From Candidatus Moraniibacteriota bacterium (GTDB lineage Bacteria; Patescibacteriota; Minisyncoccia; Moranbacterales; UBA2206), in contig DQBY01000094.1 of assembly GCA_003534085.1 (NCBI GenBank), positions 1-7,213 of the forward strand: a DNA stretch of 7,213 nucleotides, read 5' to 3'. The translations under genes were made by a program, and so were the position numbers. Below, one piece after another: positions 3,691-7,213 of this stretch. Position 1 is the first letter of the stretch; each line of letters begins with the position of its first letter. The notes under the pieces are model-generated. The model saw only the letters and a list, made by a program, of their open reading frames with translations, did not search any database and was not told the DNA's origin.

Positions 3691-3698
3691 AAGTGTTC

Positions 3699-3730
3699 AG
3701 GCAAGAAAGTTGAATCCAACTTTCTTGCCT
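3699..3730 (+). terminator. Strong hairpin after the receiver gene
   Basis: Perfect 14-bp arms, 3699-3712 (AGGCAAGAAAGTTG) and 3717-3730, with loop AATC, starting 8 nt after the stop. It is followed by CTCAAATC, with no T-run. The same loop and the same outer GGCAAG / CTTGCC appear in the hairpin at 3205-3234. Confidence 0.7.
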
Positions 3731-3757
3731 CTCAAATCAAAATCATAAATTTCATTT

Positions 3758-3773
3758 GTGGTTTTGTAGGGGA
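3758..3773 (+). promoter_or_regulatory. Shared leader motif, copy 2 (upstream of the 78-aa gene)
   Basis: GTGGTTTTGTAGGGGA, 22 nt before the ATG at 3796; 13 of 16 bases match copy 1 at 3258-3273 and the differences are all transitions. It contains a GGGGA that resembles a Shine-Dalgarno, but the real one (AAGGAGA, 3784-3790) lies further downstream. Confidence 0.5.
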
Positions 3774-3795
3774 AATCCTAAAAAAGGAGATATAG

Positions 3796-4032
3796 ATGAA
3801 AATTGAAAAATTTGGTGATCTGGCTCAGGCGGAGGAGTTTATCATCAATCCCGCCAACCTTAGGGAGGATGAGGAGGTCATTGTCTTCCTTAAGTTAAGT
3901 AATAGCATGGCTAACTCCGGTGACATCAATCGGAGTATCTTAAAGAGGTTCACCGACGATGATGAGGTGATTGCGGTGCGCTGCAAAAGCCTCAAGGCTA
4001 TAATACCGAGAACGTACAAAGGCAGAACATAG
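3796..4032 (+). CDS. Small hypothetical protein (78 aa)
   Basis: Not recognised. A good Shine-Dalgarno AAGGAGA (3784-3790) lies 5 nt before the ATG, so it is very likely expressed. The protein has an acidic first half (A-E-E-F at 12-15, R-E-D-E-E-V near 23-28), a hydrophobic strand V-I-V-F-L-K-L, a second acidic patch (D-D-D-E near 53-57), then a basic end (K-S-L-K-A ... R-T-Y-K-G-R-T). It has no signal peptide or membrane helix. The last codons and the TAG stop lie within the arm and loop of the downstream terminator. It is third in the hairpin-closed small-gene run. The size and charge pattern could suit a small binding or adaptor protein, but there is no evidence of function. Confidence 0.8.
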   Translation: MKIEKFGDLAQAEEFIINPANLREDEEVIVFLKLSNSMANSGDINRSILKRFTDDDEVIAVRCKSLKAIIPRTYKGRT

Positions 4033-4050
4033 CATTGTTCTGCCTCTTTC
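4020..4050 (+). terminator. Intrinsic terminator overlapping the stop codon of the 78-aa gene
   Basis: Perfect 10-bp arms AGGCAGAACA (4020-4029) and TGTTCTGCCT (4036-4045) with loop TAGCAT, followed by the T-rich CTCTTTCTTT. The TAG stop of the gene is the first three bases of the loop, so a terminating ribosome would cover the hairpin's left arm. Confidence 0.82.
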
Positions 4051-4058
4051 TTTAGTAA

Positions 4059-4078
4059 TATGCTAAAATACCAGCATA
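4059..4078 (+). promoter_or_regulatory. Probable promoter of the asparagine synthetase fusion gene
   Basis: Extended -10 TGCTAAAAT (4061-4069), the same element as in the Lrp-gene promoter, with no convincing -35. A 6-bp inverted repeat TATGCT (4059-4064) / AGCATA (4073-4078) straddles it and could be an operator. The expected start near 4076 leaves a leader of about 26 nt without a clear Shine-Dalgarno. Confidence 0.5.
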
Positions 4079-4101
4079 AGTAAACTTTAAAATATTTAAC
4101 T

Positions 4102-7100
4102 ATGTGTGGAATAGTCGGAATTTTTGGAAATAATAATTCAAAAGATCGCGCAGTTAAATCTCTTGAAAAAATTACTCATCGTGGGAGTAATGTTTTTGAG
4201 TTGGAATATTTTGAGAATGGCGCCCTTGGAGCTAATCGTTTAGCAATCGTAGATCGAGAAAACGGCAAACAACCAAAATTCAATGAAGACAAGACTGTTT
4301 TCGCTGCGCAAAACGGCGAAATTTTTAACTATAAAGAACTTAAGAAAGAATTGGAAGCAAAAGGGCACAAATTCGCCACTGATTCAGATACGGAAGTATT
4401 AGCCCATCTTTACGAAGAATATGGGGCAGAAATGGTCAAAAAATTGGACAGTGAAATGTTTGCTTTTGTTATTTATGATAAAAATAATGGCACAATCTTT
4501 GCCGCACGCGATCCATTCGGAGTAAAACCGCTCTATTATGCTTATGATGAGTCCGGACAATTATATTTCGCTTCAGAAGTAAAGCAACTTTCTTTGTTCT
4601 CAGATATCGAAACGATCAATATTTTTCCACCGGGATCGTATTTCATCAATGGGAAATTTAAAAAATATTTCAACCTGGAAGTTTCCAATGAGCTCAAAAA
4701 CGAAAATGAAATTGTTGGCTTGCTGGAAAAAAACCTAGTGGAGGCGGTGCGCAAGCGAGTAGACACGGATTTGCCGATCGGTGTGCTTTTGAGCGGTGGC
4801 GTGGACAGCAGTTTGATTATGGAAATTGCCGTTCGGTTACATCCAGATGTGACAGCCATCATCTTGGGCTATCCCGGGTCTTCCGATTATGAATTTGCAC
4901 TGCGACTTTGCAAAGACCGCAAATATAAATATCACATTGTCAGACCCGATATTGATTTTGGCAAGGAATTGGACGATTTGATCTACCACTTGGAAACCTA
5001 TGAGCCAAATATTATTCACCAATCTTTTTCGCTGGAAATTTGCGCTCGGGAAGCTCAACGGTTGGGATTAAAAGTTGTTTTGGTGGGCGATGGTTCGGAT
5101 GAATTGTTTGCTGGCTATAATGAATTTGGAACATTGCCGGATGAAATCATCAATGAGGGTTGCTTGATGCTGACAAATTCTTTGACAAATGGCCATCTTC
5201 AGCGAGTTGATCGTCTGACCATGAAACACACCGTAGAGGCGCGAGCGCCGTTTTTTGACCGGAAAGTGACGGACATTGCTTTCAAGATTGATGGTAAATT
5301 AAAAGTAAAAAGAGAGAATCACCAAATCACTACCAAATATATTTTGCGCAAAGTGGCTGCTAATTTTTTGCCCGAATATATTGCCTGGCGATATAAAGTT
5401 CCCTTTAGCAATGGCGCTGGAATGAATGTTGGGAATAATTTTAAAGCGCAAGACGGAGAAGTGGCCAAAGCGGCGCTTAGCAAACCGCAGCTGACTTTGC
5501 GAAAAGGTCTTTATGAAAAATATGCGTTGTCGACCGACATTGAACAGTATTATTTGAGAAAATTTGATGAATTTGGCTTTACAAAGTTAGCTGGCTCAGA
5601 AAAGCGTTTGATAGTTAAGGATAATTTGAGTACGCTACACAAATCAAACAAACAAAGATTGCTGGTTGCGGAATTTGATCGCCTGGCGCTGTATTTCCCG
5701 GTGTATTTTGCTTCAGAGAAAGGAATTTTCGATCTACATAATTTGGACATTGATTATATTGCGACTGGTGGGGATGACAAAACTTATGCCTCTTTGGTCA
5801 ATAACTCCGCACATATAGGACTATCCGATCCAATGTTTTCCATGTTTGAAAATACAGAAGGCACCAATGGAGAAATCATCGGAGAATTGGTGGAAAATAT
5901 TCCCGGAGTAGCTGTCACATTGGATCCAAATGTAAAAATCAGTACGCTAGATGATTTTAAAAAATATCGTGTGGGAACTTTTGAAATGTATAGTACCATG
6001 CATGGGGTTATGAAATATTTGTTGCCTCAAGAAACTGAACTCGCCGCCTTTGAGCACAAAACTCTGATTGAGAAACTTACACACCGGGACATTGATATCG
6101 CGGTGGTTTTGCCGGAGCAGGCTTATGAGCTAGAGTCCATCGGTGGCAAAGTAGTTTTCGATTTCAACGCTGAATTTCCAAATTTTTTGTTCAGTGGTTT
6201 TACTATTTCGAATGTGCTGGAAGAAAAATATAGGAAGCATCTGAAATCCTTTGTGGTGGCTGTGAGAGAGGCAGTGCGCTACATCGGTAAAAATAAAGCG
6301 GAGGCCTTGCAAGAATTTTCCAAGCTTTTTCCAGAACTCAAGGAAAAGGAAAAAGTTTTCAATGCTTATTTAAATTTTTGGTCAACAACGATAAAAGTGG
6401 ACAAAGAAGGCTACAAAAACGCCTGTGATATTTGGAAAAAAAATTATCCGGAACTCTTGAAAGAATATGTTCCCTATTTCAAAAAAGCTTCGCTTGCTGA
6501 TCCGGTCATAGAAAAAATAAATGCTCGTGAGTATCGCAGAGACTTTCCTTTTTTGGAGGATGTGCTGGAGAAAAACATCATTGAATCAATAGAAGCCAAA
6601 AAACCATTGCGCCTAGTTGGTTTTTGGGGTGGTGGGAAAAAATCCGCGGTGGATGAACATGATGAAAAGACCATAAATTATTTTAAAAACTATATTGAAA
6701 GCATTGCCAATGCACTTGCCCATAGAGTGGTAGTTACTTGGATTCTTTCTGATGCACACGCCAAAAATAATGGCTATCAGGAAGATGATTATACAAAATA
6801 TCTGGAAGAAATAAAAAATAAACTGGAGGCAGGCGGATTTAAAGCGATTTATTTGAGTGAATTGTGGAAAAAATGGAATCTGACTAGCCAGGCGATTCAA
6901 GAGGAACTGGATAAGCAGCCGAATGATTGGTGGAATAAGGTTTCCATTGCGGTTAGCCTGGAAAAGCAGGCGCAAAAAAGATTTGTGGGGGAGGATTTTA
7001 GGCTTGGCGCTCAAAGATATTACATAATGCGAAAACTGGAAAAACCCTTGCTGGAAGCTGAATTTTCAGGATGCGTATTTTTCAGCTTTAATGATGGGCA

Positions 7101-7194
7101 AACACAGTCACTTCTTCCGACATTGCCATCAATATATATTTATAGCGAAGAGCGAGGAATAAGCGATACTCCATGGTTTAATATAAATAACTAA
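4102..7194 (+). CDS. Asparagine synthetase (glutamine-hydrolysing) fused to an NMT1/THI5-like domain and a C-terminal unknown domain (1030 aa)
   Basis: The start is fixed by M-C-G-I-V-G: C2 is the class II glutaminase nucleophile. The glutaminase domain (about 2-190) has R46, N71-G72 and D96, equivalent to AsnB R49, N74-G75 and D98. The synthetase domain (about 200-510) has the PP-loop S231-G-G-V-D-S-S, G-D-G-S-D-E-L-F-A-G-Y (329-339), E-A-R-A-P-F-F-D and R-Y-K-V-P-F. It should therefore hydrolyse glutamine and amidate a carboxylate through an AMP-ester. Residues about 520-795 read as an NMT1/THI5-type binding fold (F-P-V-Y-F-A-S-E-K-G-I-F, then G-L-S-D-P-M). No signal peptide precedes it, so it is cytoplasmic. 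Residues about 830-1030 (L-V-G-F-W-G-G-G, I-L-S-D-A-H near 876-881) faintly recall PvcA/Dit1 isocyanide synthases; this is low confidence. AsnB alone is about 550 aa. The substrate may not be aspartate. The usual H-R-G-P-D is H-R-G-S-N here. Confidence 0.93.
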   Translation: MCGIVGIFGNNNSKDRAVKSLEKITHRGSNVFELEYFENGALGANRLAIVDRENGKQPKFNEDKTVFAAQNGEIFNYKELKKELEAKGHKFATDSDTEVLAHLYEEYGAEMVKKLDSEMFAFVIYDKNNGTIFAARDPFGVKPLYYAYDESGQLYFASEVKQLSLFSDIETINIFPPGSYFINGKFKKYFNLEVSNELKNENEIVGLLEKNLVEAVRKRVDTDLPIGVLLSGGVDSSLIMEIAVRLHPDVTAIILGYPGSSDYEFALRLCKDRKYKYHIVRPDIDFGKELDDLIYHLETYEPNIIHQSFSLEICAREAQRLGLKVVLVGDGSDELFAGYNEFGTLPDEIINEGCLMLTNSLTNGHLQRVDRLTMKHTVEARAPFFDRKVTDIAFKIDGKLKVKRENHQITTKYILRKVAANFLPEYIAWRYKVPFSNGAGMNVGNNFKAQDGEVAKAALSKPQLTLRKGLYEKYALSTDIEQYYLRKFDEFGFTKLAGSEKRLIVKDNLSTLHKSNKQRLLVAEFDRLALYFPVYFASEKGIFDLHNLDIDYIATGGDDKTYASLVNNSAHIGLSDPMFSMFENTEGTNGEIIGELVENIPGVAVTLDPNVKISTLDDFKKYRVGTFEMYSTMHGVMKYLLPQETELAAFEHKTLIEKLTHRDIDIAVVLPEQAYELESIGGKVVFDFNAEFPNFLFSGFTISNVLEEKYRKHLKSFVVAVREAVRYIGKNKAEALQEFSKLFPELKEKEKVFNAYLNFWSTTIKVDKEGYKNACDIWKKNYPELLKEYVPYFKKASLADPVIEKINAREYRRDFPFLEDVLEKNIIESIEAKKPLRLVGFWGGGKKSAVDEHDEKTINYFKNYIESIANALAHRVVVTWILSDAHAKNNGYQEDDYTKYLEEIKNKLEAGGFKAIYLSELWKKWNLTSQAIQEELDKQPNDWWNKVSIAVSLEKQAQKRFVGEDFRLGAQRYYIMRKLEKPLLEAEFSGCVFFSFNDGQTQSLLPTLPSIYIYSEERGISDTPWFNINN

Positions 7195-7203
7195 AGAAAA
7201 AAT

Positions 7204-7213
7204 ATGCGGGAAC
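7204..7213 (+). CDS. Possible start of the next gene (truncated by the window)
   Basis: ATG CGG GAA C follows the fusion gene's TAA by 9 nt on the same strand with an A-rich gap. The spacing fits an operon partner, but only three codons are visible and there is no clear Shine-Dalgarno, so this may be chance. Confidence 0.3.

Noticed and set aside
3205..4050. Integron attC sites or a CRISPR array
   Set aside because: The hairpins occur once after each gene, with differing arms and without GTTRRRY cores. There are no evenly spaced identical repeats and no spacers.
6613..7014. 133-codon minus-strand frame inside the fusion gene (also 4542-4862 and other opposite-strand frames)
   Set aside because: They lie opposite well-conserved coding sequence, have low-complexity composition (Ile/Phe-rich from A-rich codons) and no ribosome site.
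4102..7194. Recoded TGA (genetic code 25 of Gracilibacteria/Absconditabacteria)
   Set aside because: The 98-aa gene ends sensibly at TGA, and the long genes contain no in-frame TGA that would need to be read as glycine.

Overview
The window looks like a piece of a Candidate Phyla Radiation (Patescibacteria, Parcubacteria-like) genome. I infer this from the AT-rich sequence, the short proteins of a type I associate with that group (the 98-aa protein at 33-329 and the 204-aa protein at 915-1529), the dense scatter of small palindromic intergenic repeats, and TGA used as an ordinary stop. No database search was possible, so the lineage is a judgement.

Layout. Positions 1-465 hold a small hypothetical gene (minus) and three copies or part-copies of one hairpin repeat. 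Positions 466-911 hold the most striking element: three leucine tRNA genes on the minus strand nested like Russian dolls. An intact tRNA-Leu(CAG) at 632-718 lies inside the anticodon loop of a second tRNA-Leu (halves at 756-790 and 550-601). That second gene lies inside the anticodon loop of a third (halves at 812-911 and 466-517). In each split gene the acceptor halves are exactly complementary, and a further 9-bp or 15-bp perfect complement flanks the inserted tRNA. The outermost copy also carries two palindromic insertions in its D arm. Only 3 nt upstream of it ends a gene for a small His/Asp-rich protein reminiscent of zinc-dependent phospholipase C (915-1529, minus).

Positions 1621-2640 (minus) encode a double-length Lrp/AsnC regulator with two HTH-RAM units. 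It is divergent from a cassette-like run of three short plus-strand genes: an unrecognised 147-aa protein, a stand-alone response-regulator receiver, and an unrecognised 78-aa protein. Each is followed at once by a strong hairpin of the same style (arms beginning GGCA-, exit sequence CTC). Two of the three share a 16-nt leader motif. Good sigma-70-type promoters can be read for the Lrp gene and for the first small gene, which would have an almost leaderless mRNA.

Positions 4102-7194 encode a 1030-aa fusion protein: a complete glutamine-hydrolysing asparagine synthetase (GATase II plus PP-loop synthetase), then an NMT1/THI5-like type 2 periplasmic-binding-protein fold without any secretion signal, then a C-terminal domain of about 200 aa with a faint resemblance to isocyanide synthases (PvcA/Dit1). 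This looks like a specialised amidation or small-molecule pathway enzyme rather than housekeeping AsnB. A following ATG at 7204 may start the next gene of the same operon.
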